Below are positions 1 through 7,428 of a stretch of 64,000 nucleotides of DNA, piece after piece. The stretch's first letter is position 1, and each line of letters starts with the position of its first letter. Position numbers and translations under genes: made by a program. The stretch is from NCBI GenBank assembly GCA_964466195.1, contig CAYXMQ010000005.1:1-64000 (forward strand), given 5' to 3'. This DNA comes from PFJX01 sp964466195 (lineage in GTDB: Bacteria > Pseudomonadota > Gammaproteobacteria > Burkholderiales > Thiobacillaceae). The notes under the pieces are model-generated. The model was not told the DNA's origin. It made no database searches and was given only the letters and a program-made list of their open reading frames with translations.

Positions 1-127
1 TGCCCGAATTCCCGCTGCCAGCAAGGGGCGGCGAGTTTCTCACCAGCCTGCTAGGACGAATAATCAACCTAACTTGCTGTTTTTATATGATTATTAGGTG
101 ATTATTGAACGTCTTTGGATTATTAAA
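1..127. other. Left flank outside the integrated element
   Basis: No gene is visible. The stretch is AT-rich near its right side and contains the octamer TGATTATT twice in direct orientation (88-95 and 99-106) and once inverted (59-66), forming an imperfect inverted repeat between 59-72 and 94-106. It ends at the tRNA-derived repeat taken here as the left attachment site. It could be chromosomal sequence or the end of a neighbouring element. Confidence 0.5.
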
Positions 128-150
128 TGGTGCCGGAGCCGGAATCGAAC
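128..150. repeat. Left attachment site (displaced tRNA-Leu 3' end)
   Basis: These 23 bases repeat the end of the tRNA-Leu gene at 9587-9610, starting with the complement of the CCA tail and running through the T-arm. They lack one C of the acceptor run, so the identical core is 18 bp (133-150). For an element inserted in a tRNA 3' end, the distal copy is the displaced original end and is free to decay, which fits the one-base loss. Confidence 0.75.
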
Positions 151-206
151 AATGAGGCATGAAGCCTTGCCATTGCTTGATGTGTGATTGTCAGGTTTTC
201 GTTTGT

Positions 207-226
207 GCCCCCAAATGTGTCCCCTG
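207..226. promoter_or_regulatory. Putative integrase arm-binding site, left end
   Basis: The 20-mer gcccccaaatgtgtcccctg lies 57 bp inside the left attachment site. A copy with one mismatch lies at 9455-9474, 113 bp inside the right end, in the same orientation. Short repeats near both ends are expected for the arm-type sites of a tyrosine integrase with an N-terminal arm-binding domain. The assignment rests on position and similarity only. Confidence 0.5.
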
Positions 227-276
227 TTTGAATTTCAGGGTAAAGAATCCCCTTCTTTTGGCCGGTCCTTTCGTTT

Positions 277-975
277 CTATCCAGGGTCATCAGATTTCAC
301 AAAGTCCCATTCCGGCAAGTCCACACCGATTCTCTTCTTCACAAGCTCGGCAATCTCTCGGAATGCCTTCGCATAGATGGCATTGAGCCGCCGCCGCGTG
401 TCCGCCCACATGCGTTCGAGGATTTCCCGTTCCAGTGGCGAAGGTGGCAATTCCAGGCTTTTGCCTTGGTACGCAACTCGCCCCATGAATTCGGGCATTC
501 CTGCCAAACGCCGATTTATCTCCTGATCTATCGCCGTCTCAAGTTCCCCAATATCTCGCTTGCCAAGCGCAGCCCGGGCAAGATGAACCGGCAGATGATC
601 CAGAAACCCGCGCCAAGCAAAATGAACATTGGAAATAATGTCCAAGGCGAGTTCGGTTTTCATTGACCGGCCGCTTATCTCGGCTTCCCGCATTTCAACG
701 ATGTTCGCCAGGTGGCGTTCCTTCTTGGCGCGTGATTCGGCGTAGCCAGTGGCCTTGCTCTTCGCCGCTGGGCTGAATGGCGCCGCTTTCATGTTGGGGC
801 GGGTGTTTGCGCGCCATTGGCGTTCCGCCTCTTCGGGGTCGAAGCGCCCATCTTCCCCGGCGGTGATCCGTCCGGACTTCACGGCCTTGGTTACGGCGCT
901 TCGGGAAACTTGCAGCCGGCGGGATAGTTCGGCCTGGGTAATCCGGCCGGCGGGTTCTTTGCTTTCGGTGGGCAT
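277..975 (-). CDS. Terminase small-subunit-like DNA-packaging protein
   Basis: A 232-residue protein with an N-terminal helix-turn-helix (about residues 11-35, ITQAELSRRLQVSRSAVTKA) followed by a basic helical middle and a charged C-terminal half. This arrangement resembles Nu1/TerS-type small terminase subunits, which bind the packaging site and load DNA onto the large subunit. It is the last gene of the element, next to the left attachment site, and no large subunit or capsid gene is present. In phage satellites a lone TerS diverts a helper phage's packaging machine to satellite DNA; that role here is inference. A palindrome at 1124-1145 lies upstream. A different DNA-binding function cannot be excluded. 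Confidence 0.6.
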   Translation of the reverse strand: MPTESKEPAGRITQAELSRRLQVSRSAVTKAVKSGRITAGEDGRFDPEEAERQWRANTRPNMKAAPFSPAAKSKATGYAESRAKKERHLANIVEMREAEISGRSMKTELALDIISNVHFAWRGFLDHLPVHLARAALGKRDIGELETAIDQEINRRLAGMPEFMGRVAYQGKSLELPPSPLEREILERMWADTRRRLNAIYAKAFREIAELVKKRIGVDLPEWDFVKSDDPG

Positions 976-1123
976 GGTTTCAGCCTTTCAAGAATGTCGG
1001 TGTTAACTGATTTTTAAGGGGGCGTTTCCTAGAGCTATTCCGCGCCGCTTCGTACCCGCAGGGGGCAAAGCCAGGGAGGACCCGCGATGCCGGCCGGCCC
1101 GTCTCTCTGCCGTTGCCGTTTCC

Positions 1124-1145
1124 TGTTGACGGTGAACGGTCAACA
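1124..1145. promoter_or_regulatory. Palindrome upstream of the terS-like gene
   Basis: TGTTGAC (1124-1130) and GTCAACA (1139-1145) form a perfect 7-bp inverted repeat with an 8-bp spacer. It lies in the 187-bp gap between the terS-like gene and the upstream 206-residue ORF, 149 bp before the terS start. It looks like an operator for a dimeric regulator; no other function is evident in the gap. Confidence 0.35.
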
Positions 1146-1162
1146 CATTTTCAGCGCAAGCG

Positions 1163-1783
1163 TTACCCACTCCGCGCCCCAGCCCGGCCGCCGGTTTTTG
1201 CTTCCGCCTCGTTGATCCATTGCCGGAACTTTGCAAGCTCTTCGCCGTAGATGGCCGGGGCCATGTTCAGGCGGGCCGCTTGCATCTTGGGCAGGTAGCC
1301 CGCAAGCCAGGGTTCCAGGTCGCACAGCCGGACTATCAGCCGATCCAATTCCGCCGCGTCTTCGGCAGTCGGGAAAGGTGGAGCCGGCAGGATCAGCCGG
1401 CAGGTATCCGCCACGGTGTCCGGTTCGGTGGTGGACAGCGTTCGCAGTTCTTCCACTTCGGCGGGGTCCAGAAGGGTCGCGATTGCATCCAAAAGTTCAG
1501 GCAGTTGCTCGGGTATCGGCCGGGGTTTTTCATCGCCTTGCGGGCTGCTTTTTTCTGTTTTCTTTCCGGCCCCCCCTTGTTTTGAAACCGGGAAAACCGG
1601 GAAACCGGGAGAATGGCTTAACCATGCGGGTTTGCGGGCAGTTTCAGAAACCGGGAGAGCATTTTCAAAACCGGGAAACCGGGAAGAATGGGCTTCTCCG
1701 GTCTTCTCTGGAAACGTCGCGCAGTAGTTGAGGGCTGATTTTTCCGGTGTTTTTTGGGGTTCGGTGTCGAGCCAATCAAGCAT
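1163..1783 (-). CDS. Unknown satellite protein downstream of primase
   Basis: 206 residues, not recognised. The start overlaps the primase stop by 8 nt, and a strong Shine-Dalgarno (GGGAGGTGA) sits just upstream, so translation is likely. Residues about 32-72 are encoded by the 129-bp repeat at 1563-1691 and are rich in Pro, Gly, Phe and Ser. The C-terminal part (about 85-200) is acidic and predicted helical (LPELLDAIATLLDPAEVEEL), ending in a basic tail. The tight coupling to the primase suggests a replication or copy-control role, but this is inference from position only. Confidence 0.55.
   Translation of the reverse strand: MLDWLDTEPQKTPEKSALNYCATFPEKTGEAHSSRFPGFENALPVSETARKPAWLSHSPGFPVFPVSKQGGAGKKTEKSSPQGDEKPRPIPEQLPELLDAIATLLDPAEVEELRTLSTTEPDTVADTCRLILPAPPFPTAEDAAELDRLIVRLCDLEPWLAGYLPKMQAARLNMAPAIYGEELAKFRQWINEAEAKTGGRAGARSG
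1563..1691. repeat. 129-bp inverted repeat copy 1 with six short iterons
   Basis: This block is repeated in inverse orientation at 7619-7747 with about four mismatches. It contains six copies of aaaccggga, at 1585, 1594, 1602, 1648, 1668 and 1676: three in tandem, one single, two in tandem. Clustered short direct repeats resemble replication iterons. P4-type satellites need two such cis regions (ori and crr), recognised by the primase-helicase. The block is transcribed within the coding region of the 206-residue ORF. Confidence 0.6.
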
Positions 1784-4613
1784 TTTCCGTCACCTCCCAA
1801 AGCCGTTTTCCGATGATGCAATAGCTTCGGCGGTCCCCGTTCGGCAGGGGTTCGGACCAGGTTGAACCGTCTTCGTCACAGCGCAAAATGCCATGCGCCC
1901 GCAACACGGCCGCCACGCGCCGGGGCTTGAAGCCCGCCTTCTGGCAAAACTCTTCGGCGAAACGTCCCCGCGTTACATGAAACAAATACTCGGGGGCGTC
2001 CGGGTTCCAGGGTGTGGCCTTCTTTCGGAAGCCCAGCGGGTCAACGATGGCCGCCATTCTCGAAAGGTCCGCGTTGTCTTCGGTTGTCCGGGCCCAATCA
2101 ACGAATTTCGATTGCCAGCCGCGTTCCATCAGTTGCCGCACATGCGCGAGGATTTGCGCCTCTTCCAGATTGCCGGCCGTGGGGCGGGCCTTCAGCCATT
2201 CGCCAAACATCCGCCCGGCCGCGTCGAAGGCGCTTTTCTTGGGCCACGGGCAAACCTTCCATTCCGCCGCCAGTTCCCCGGCCGCTGCCACCAGGGAGAA
2301 AGCGCCCGCCACGCGCCGCACTTGGCCGCCGGCATCCGCTGGAACAAAGGCATCGAAGAAAAACTTTTCCAGCCGTTGCGCGCTGGCGGGCACGTCGGGC
2401 AAGTGTTCGATCAGCGCCGCAAGGTATGCCCGGCCGGCGGTGCCGTAATGCTTCGCCGCCGTGGTCTTCACGGCATCCGTGAAGGCGCGCCCGTCTGCCA
2501 GGTGGTGGAGCTGGTTCCACATACCGAAACCGGCCCCGGCATCTGCCGGCAGTTCGATGAATCGGACTGTCTGCCCGGCATGGGTTTTCTGTCCGGCGCT
2601 GGCCAGGTGATCCGCCAAGCCGATTTCGCCACTCGATAGCATGGCGATCCGCCAGGTTATCGCCTCGCGCAATCCGCCCGCGTGGTGGGCGCGGTTCTTG
2701 CCTTTGGAATTGCCCAGCATGTACGAGATAGCGCCGGCCTGTCTCGGGTCAACTTCCTTGATTTCATCCAGGATCAGCAGCCCGTCATTGAACTGAGCCG
2801 CCACATATTCCAGGCTGTTATCGGTACTTCGCCAGCTATTCACCGTGCCGGCCGGATTGCCCCATACGCTGCCCGCCGCGTACAGGCTACCCGACTTGCC
2901 TAGGCTGCTATCGCCTACCCAATGAAAAGCGAAGGAAGGGCCGCCGCAGGGCTTCAGAAGCGGGCCAGCGAATGCCGCCGATAGGGTGAACAACAGCCGC
3001 GAATTGCCTACCGCCAGCGCCGCGATTTCGTCTTGCCAGGTCCGCAGCTTGCCGCGTGGCGTGAAGACGCCAAGCGCCCGCTTTGAACCGCGATAAATCA
3101 GGGTTTCCGCCGGGTCGCCTATCTGCCCATCCGGGAACAGATACGCGCCGCCATGCCAGCCGGTGGTGTCCATCAAGCGGGCGCGCTTCTCCGGTCGGGC
3201 GCTGGCGATGTATTGCTTCAAGCCGTCAATCGCTTCCCGTCCGGGTTCGATGGCCAGGCCGCAATCGGCAAGCTGTTTGATCCCGTCCGCGCCGTCGCCA
3301 AGGAACAGCCGGAAGGGAATGATTTCCTGTCGCTTCGTCCCGTCCCGGTCCTTGAATTCCAGCACGGGAGCCCAGCCGCCGCCCTCTTCGTCACGCGCCA
3401 GGGCCGGCACTTGCAGCGGGTCGGAAAGGCGAACCGTGCGGGTTTCGCCGTCTCGGCCGGCCTTGTGCATGTGCAGCCCGCTTTCGCTGACGAAGAAGCG
3501 CCCGGCATCCGGGGCCGTGGCGGGGGTGTCGCCTTCGTCATGCGCCGCGCCAGCCTGTTTCCGGCTTTGCACGGCCGCCACCATCGCGCCGGCACTGGCC
3601 AGAAAGCTTGCCATGCGGGCCGCGTCCCAGCCTTCCGCCAGCAGGTCCGCCGCGTCGAAACCTTGGGGCAGTTCGCCCGCTGTTTCGTCCTTCCCGCGGG
3701 CTGTCGCCAGCGCCGGCAGACTGAGCCAGCGCACCGAAGCCGCGCCCGCTTGGCGAACCAGCTTCGCCGCCGTCTTCATCGCTTGCCGGCCGGGTTCGTC
3801 GCTGTCCGCCCACAAAATAACGTGGCGGTCTTGCAGGGGTGCGAAGTCCGCTTTATCGGCCGCCTTGCCGCCGCCGGGCCAGGTCAGGGCGATATGATCC
3901 GGCAGCAGTTCGCGGGCTGCTTCCGTGGCCTTCTCGCCTTCACACAAGACCACGGCCGCCGCCGGTTGCGCCGCCAGGGTGTCCAGTCCATACAAGGGCC
4001 GGGGCACGGGAAAGCCCATCCAGCGCCATTCCCGCCGGCCGCCGCTGGTTTCGGCAAACACCAGCCAGCCGAATTCCTTCTTCGGGCGGGTGGCATTCGC
4101 TTCCCATCGGGCGACATAGCCCAGCAGTTCGCCGGCTTGGCCGCGATAGGTGTAAAGCACGTCCGGCTTGCCGTGTTTCGGATGCGCTGCCGGGGCCGGC
4201 GGGGCGGTGTCGGGCGTGGGCAGAATCGGCCGCCACTCGGGCGCGCTCTTTGCCGCCGGCTTCGTGGTGGCGGGCCGGGTTGTTTGCGGGGTGTCCGGGC
4301 TGGCCGCGTCCGACATGCCAAGGAATTCGGCCAGCTTGCGCGCCGCGTCCAGTTGCGTGCAGCCGTCAACGAATGCCACCAGGGAAACCAGGTCCCCGCC
4401 CTTGTCATCGGTCGAAAAGTCGGACCACATGCCGGCCTTGCCGCCGGACAGGTGGACTTTCAGCGATTTGCCGGGCGCGCCGTGCCGGTCCCCGATTTCC
4501 CATTCCGGGCCGGCCTTCTTGCCGGCGGGCAGCCAGTGAGAACAAACCGCTTCGATCTGTTCCAGGGCGCGAGCCGCGATCAGCATGAAGTCGAGTTTTT
4601 CGCCGCGTTTCAT
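1776..4613 (-). CDS. Satellite primase-helicase (Toprim + DUF927)
   Basis: 945 residues from the ATG at 4613, chosen because GGGAGG lies upstream and the ATG overlaps the previous stop as ATGA; the frame opens further upstream without supporting signals. Residues 1-100 resemble the N-terminal region of phage/plasmid primases (GDLVSLVAF) but lack the zinc-binding cysteines. A Toprim domain covers about 215-300 with CEGEKA (about 224) and WADSDEPG (about 268). A DUF927-type helicase domain follows, with Walker A GDSSLGKS (about 567) and Walker B LLILDE (about 612). It probably initiates replication of the excised element, as the alpha protein does in P4. The C-terminal 200 residues may bind the origin. 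Confidence 0.85.
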   Translation of the reverse strand: MKRGEKLDFMLIAARALEQIEAVCSHWLPAGKKAGPEWEIGDRHGAPGKSLKVHLSGGKAGMWSDFSTDDKGGDLVSLVAFVDGCTQLDAARKLAEFLGMSDAASPDTPQTTRPATTKPAAKSAPEWRPILPTPDTAPPAPAAHPKHGKPDVLYTYRGQAGELLGYVARWEANATRPKKEFGWLVFAETSGGRREWRWMGFPVPRPLYGLDTLAAQPAAAVVLCEGEKATEAARELLPDHIALTWPGGGKAADKADFAPLQDRHVILWADSDEPGRQAMKTAAKLVRQAGAASVRWLSLPALATARGKDETAGELPQGFDAADLLAEGWDAARMASFLASAGAMVAAVQSRKQAGAAHDEGDTPATAPDAGRFFVSESGLHMHKAGRDGETRTVRLSDPLQVPALARDEEGGGWAPVLEFKDRDGTKRQEIIPFRLFLGDGADGIKQLADCGLAIEPGREAIDGLKQYIASARPEKRARLMDTTGWHGGAYLFPDGQIGDPAETLIYRGSKRALGVFTPRGKLRTWQDEIAALAVGNSRLLFTLSAAFAGPLLKPCGGPSFAFHWVGDSSLGKSGSLYAAGSVWGNPAGTVNSWRSTDNSLEYVAAQFNDGLLILDEIKEVDPRQAGAISYMLGNSKGKNRAHHAGGLREAITWRIAMLSSGEIGLADHLASAGQKTHAGQTVRFIELPADAGAGFGMWNQLHHLADGRAFTDAVKTTAAKHYGTAGRAYLAALIEHLPDVPASAQRLEKFFFDAFVPADAGGQVRRVAGAFSLVAAAGELAAEWKVCPWPKKSAFDAAGRMFGEWLKARPTAGNLEEAQILAHVRQLMERGWQSKFVDWARTTEDNADLSRMAAIVDPLGFRKKATPWNPDAPEYLFHVTRGRFAEEFCQKAGFKPRRVAAVLRAHGILRCDEDGSTWSEPLPNGDRRSYCIIGKRLWEVTENA

Positions 4614-4867
4614 CGTCCGCGCCTCCCGTTGCGGGGGGATGGTGATCCGGATTCGTTGCCCATCACATGCGCCGCCGCCGCCCGCATGATTACCCGAATG
4701 GTTTCTTCGGTCAGACGGCTTTCCGGTCGTAGTGCTTCCAGCTTGTCGAACAAATCCAGGCAGGCGAGTAACGCCGCTTCGACTTGTTCCGTCAGGGCCA
4801 GGGCGTCCCGATAGACGGCCGCCAGCGCCGCCGCTTGTTGGTTTGATGTTTGCATGGCGGTCCTCAT
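4610..4867 (-). CDS. Small unknown satellite protein, helical
   Basis: 85 residues from the ATG at 4867; a second ATG at 4854 is possible. The start forms TGATG with the preceding gene and the stop forms ATGA with the primase, so it sits in a translationally coupled chain. The sequence is predicted helical throughout (ALTEQVEAALLACLDLFDKL) with a Ser/Arg-rich tail and no recognised domain. Small helical proteins beside primases are common in such elements, but I cannot assign a function. Confidence 0.55.
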   Translation of the reverse strand: MRTAMQTSNQQAAALAAVYRDALALTEQVEAALLACLDLFDKLEALRPESRLTEETIRVIMRAAAAHVMGNESGSPSPRNGRRGR

Positions 4868-5223
4868 CAAAGCGCGAAGATGCCGGAAGATGCGATGAAT
4901 TCACCCGTCGAAGCGTCCGCCACGATTACGCGATCCAGGTTCGAGAAGCGGGCCGCGTAGCGCCGGCCTTCGTAACTGAACACGATGCGCCCCTTCAGCC
5001 GCCGCCGTGCCTGGGCTTCCGCTTTGGCCGCTTGAACCAGCCGCCAAAGCGCCGGATATTCCTCGGGGTGCCAGTGCCGGCGCTGGCTTTTCGTGTGGGC
5101 GGATTGCGCCGCAATGCGACGGTGAATTTCTTTTTGTTCCGCCGTGATCCGTGTACGCTTTGTGGGTGTTTTGTCTTTGCCCGGCCGCCGTAGCGCGCCG
5201 GGCTTTTTGTTGGTGGGGTTCAT
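4867..5223 (-). CDS. Small basic unknown satellite protein
   Basis: 118 residues, not recognised. The N-terminal third is Lys/Arg/Thr-rich (GKDKTPTKRTR), followed by a basic helical stretch (EYPALWRLVQAAKAEAQARR) and a C-terminal segment that looks like beta strands (IVFSYEGRRYAARF, then VIVADASTGEFI). The high positive charge suggests nucleic-acid binding, which is inference. It lies 6 nt after the preceding gene and overlaps the next start by one base. Confidence 0.55.
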   Translation of the reverse strand: MNPTNKKPGALRRPGKDKTPTKRTRITAEQKEIHRRIAAQSAHTKSQRRHWHPEEYPALWRLVQAAKAEAQARRRLKGRIVFSYEGRRYAARFSNLDRVIVADASTGEFIASSGIFAL

Positions 5224-5229
5224 GGTGGT

Positions 5230-5547
5230 TCAGCCTTTACGCCGGGCGCGTTTGATGGCCGGTTTTTCAGGCCAGACAGCCACATAGGCGCGCATCAGAA
5301 CAAGCAAGGCTTGTTCGGCCAATACCCGTTCCACGGCGGTCAAAATGTCGCCAGGAAAAACAGTGGGCAGCAGAAACAAAAACTTGTGATCCAGGTAATC
5401 CCGCATTCCATCAAACCCGGTCAGGCGGGCGAACTCATTTGTTTCCGCAGGGGATAGCGCGAGGATTTCCGCGTCTTCCGGATAACGGTCTTCGAGTCCC
5501 GCCAAGGCTTGCACATGGGCCATGCGATCAGGTGCTAGTGTTTGCAT
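5230..5547 (-). CDS. Small unknown satellite protein
   Basis: 105 residues of unknown family, mildly acidic and mostly helical, with a hydrophobic patch (HKFLFLLPTVFPGDIL, about residues 54-69) and a basic C-terminal tail (KRARRKG). It starts 9 nt after the AlpA-like gene and belongs to the same run of closely spaced genes leading to the primase. No catalytic motif is visible. Confidence 0.5.
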   Translation of the reverse strand: MQTLAPDRMAHVQALAGLEDRYPEDAEILALSPAETNEFARLTGFDGMRDYLDHKFLFLLPTVFPGDILTAVERVLAEQALLVLMRAYVAVWPEKPAIKRARRKG

Positions 5548-5556
5548 GTCCGCCCC

Positions 5557-5820
5557 TTACGCCGCCAGCTTGCCGACATCGGCACGGGCCGCGATCAGGT
5601 ATTGCACCAGGGCGCGGATTTCGTCTTCACTTTTGCCGGAAATTCGGGCCGCCGCGATGGCGTCAAGTTCAGTTGCGGGCCAGCCTACAGAGCGCACGCC
5701 AAGGGAGATTCCGGGCGTCATCAAGCCGCGTTGCTGCCAGTCGTAAAAAGTGGATTGAGCTATCGAGAATTGGGCGCGGGCGTCTTTGCCGCGTTTGATG
5801 GTGTAGCCAGGTGTTTGCAT
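5557..5820 (-). CDS. AlpA-like transcriptional regulator
   Basis: 87 residues with a winged helix-turn-helix of the AlpA/MerR-like type: SIAQSTFYDWQQRGLMTP (about residues 19-36) followed by the wing VGWPATELDAIAAAR. AlpA proteins activate satellite and cryptic-prophage genes, and in Gram-negative PICIs AlpA is the main switch. It is the first gene of the run ending in the primase, which fits a promoter-proximal regulator. Two hairpins lie in its 5' region (5851-5902). Confidence 0.7.
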   Translation of the reverse strand: MQTPGYTIKRGKDARAQFSIAQSTFYDWQQRGLMTPGISLGVRSVGWPATELDAIAAARISGKSEDEIRALVQYLIAARADVGKLAA

Positions 5821-5952
5821 GGTCTGCCTTTCCAGTAAGGTTTAGTAACTCCACCGGGAGCCGGTGGGGACTGGATAGGCAAGGTATAGACGCGGGGCGT
5901 CTTTGTTCAGACGGAAGATTTCAGCCCGTTGCAGGTTGAAAATCTTCCGGGG
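5821..5952 (-). promoter_or_regulatory. Leader/control region of the alpA-primase gene run
   Basis: The 132-bp gap upstream of the AlpA-like gene contains two perfect hairpins: CCACCGG/CCGGTGG with a 3-nt loop (5851-5867), and AGACGC/GCGTCT with a 3-nt loop (5888-5902). They may be operators or leader structures. No T-run follows either on the minus strand, so they are not simple terminators. Confidence 0.4.
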
Positions 5953-6819
5953 TCAGGGCGGCAAGCTTTTCAGGGCCTTGCGTACGTCTCCAGCGTTGAA
6001 GGGTGTTCGGTGCGGGAAGCCGGGCGGTTCGTCGGGTAAATCCAATGCCGCACGGGTTAGCCGGGCCAGGTCGTCATGACTCAGTAGCCGGCCATAGGGC
6101 AGGGTTTCCGGGCTTGGGAAAATAGTGGGCTGATTCTTGCAATGCTCTTTCAAATCCCGTGCCATAAGCCGGACATACAATTGAGCCCGGCCGCTATCGC
6201 CAGTTTTTCGGGAATAGCGCACCTCTTCGAATTCGCCGCCCGTGCTTCCGGGTTGCCAGGTTGAATGCATGTCCACCACGGCCCGGATTACATGCTGGAC
6301 GGTATATCGTCCAAGGGACATTCGCACTTGGGTTAGCTGTTTTCCACAAGGCGACTCAAGCGGAAACGATGGGTCATACAGCAAGTCAGAAAGCCGCTTG
6401 CCTTCCGGGCCCATTCGACCCGCCCTCAGAATATGCTCAAGGTAGCCCCAATCGTCAGGCGCGTAGTGGCCGTGCTGGTTTTCGCCACCCCAAAGCCAAT
6501 CCAGCGCCGCTATCAACTCTTCGCCGGACTTGCGTATCTGTTCCAGCTTGCGGGTAACTTTTCTCTGTTCAGGGCGTACCCGTTGATCTAGATATTCTTC
6601 ATGGTCGGAATAAAAAACCGCCCGATCAATAACCCATTCCCAAGCGGTGGGGTTGGTCAGGTGGCGTTCCAGGCTATGCCATACCTTTTTCATGCACGGC
6701 CGTTCGATTAACCGCACAAAACAGGCTTGACTCTCAGGGTGTCCGCCAAAATGCCAATTCAACAAGCGGTCATAGCTGCTCTTCACGGCTGGCGGGATGT
6801 GCGCCGGTAGCGCAGCCAC
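5953..6819 (-). CDS. Unknown satellite protein downstream of RadC
   Basis: 288 residues from a GTG start 2 nt after the RadC-like stop, so the two are probably translated together. There is no signal peptide or membrane segment. The protein is rich in Trp, His and Arg, with a charged helical region (RPEQRKVTRKLEQIRKSGEEL, about 82-101) and a later stretch ending in a Pro-rich tail. I recognise no domain. Genes in this position of satellites are often accessory cargo such as phage interference factors; for this gene that is speculation. Confidence 0.6.
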   Translation of the reverse strand: MAALPAHIPPAVKSSYDRLLNWHFGGHPESQACFVRLIERPCMKKVWHSLERHLTNPTAWEWVIDRAVFYSDHEEYLDQRVRPEQRKVTRKLEQIRKSGEELIAALDWLWGGENQHGHYAPDDWGYLEHILRAGRMGPEGKRLSDLLYDPSFPLESPCGKQLTQVRMSLGRYTVQHVIRAVVDMHSTWQPGSTGGEFEEVRYSRKTGDSGRAQLYVRLMARDLKEHCKNQPTIFPSPETLPYGRLLSHDDLARLTRAALDLPDEPPGFPHRTPFNAGDVRKALKSLPP

Positions 6820-6821
6820 GA

Positions 6822-7400
6822 TCAGCCTGCCGCCGGGTGTGGTTCGGCTTTGACCTTGCGAGTGCGTCCCCGCTTGGTGGCGGGCTTTTCCGGGGCGGGG
6901 TCCGGTGTTGAAACGGGCCGTCCATCCATCCAGCCGCGTTCAGAGAATGAAACAGAATCCCGACCGCCGATGATGAAGTGATCCAGCGCGCCCACGTCAA
7001 CCAGGGCAAGGGCGTTTTTCAGTTGGGCGGTAAGCCAGTGGTCCGCTAGGCTGGGTTCCGTCGTGCCGGATGGGTGATTGTGAGCAAAAATCACGCTGGC
7101 CGCGTTCAGGGCCAGCGCCCGCTTTGCGACTTCGCGGGGGTAGACGCTGGTTTGTGTCAACGTGCCCCGGAAAAGCTCTTCCGCCGCAATGACGCGGTTC
7201 TGAGTGTCCAGAAACAGCACCATGAATATTTCATGCTCCCGTTCCCCGAGTACCAGGGCCAGGTAATCCCGCACGGCTTGCGGGCTGCTTAGTGCCGCGC
7301 CCGGTTCCCGCAAGCGACTTTCCAGGAAACCCAGCGCCCGCCGGATGGTGGCATCTTCGTAGTGCCGCCGCTGTTCATTACAATCTGCCGTAGCCATCAT
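6822..7400 (-). CDS. RadC-like JAB/MPN domain protein
   Basis: 192 residues. The central region carries the JAMM metal-binding pattern FAHNHPSG...SLAD (about residues 110-125) and the upstream Glu of AAEELF, both typical of RadC/JAB proteins. An N-terminal helical part precedes it and a basic tail (TKRGRTRKVK) follows. RadC homologues are frequent in mobile elements and prophages; their biochemical role is unresolved. It sits between the integrase and the unknown 288-residue gene. Two adjacent Met codons make the exact start uncertain by one residue. Confidence 0.8.
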   Translation of the reverse strand: MMATADCNEQRRHYEDATIRRALGFLESRLREPGAALSSPQAVRDYLALVLGEREHEIFMVLFLDTQNRVIAAEELFRGTLTQTSVYPREVAKRALALNAASVIFAHNHPSGTTEPSLADHWLTAQLKNALALVDVGALDHFIIGGRDSVSFSERGWMDGRPVSTPDPAPEKPATKRGRTRKVKAEPHPAAG

Positions 7401-7428
7401 TTCACCTCTTTGTCAGGTGGGGTTATGG

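Noticed and set aside
1585..1684. Possible CRISPR-like array in the short repeats
   Set aside because: Units are 9 bp, nearly contiguous, without unique spacers of uniform length, and no cas gene is near.
3153..4814. 553-codon open frame on the plus strand
   Set aside because: It lies antisense to the primase-helicase, which has clear motifs. Long antisense frames are expected in GC-rich coding DNA.
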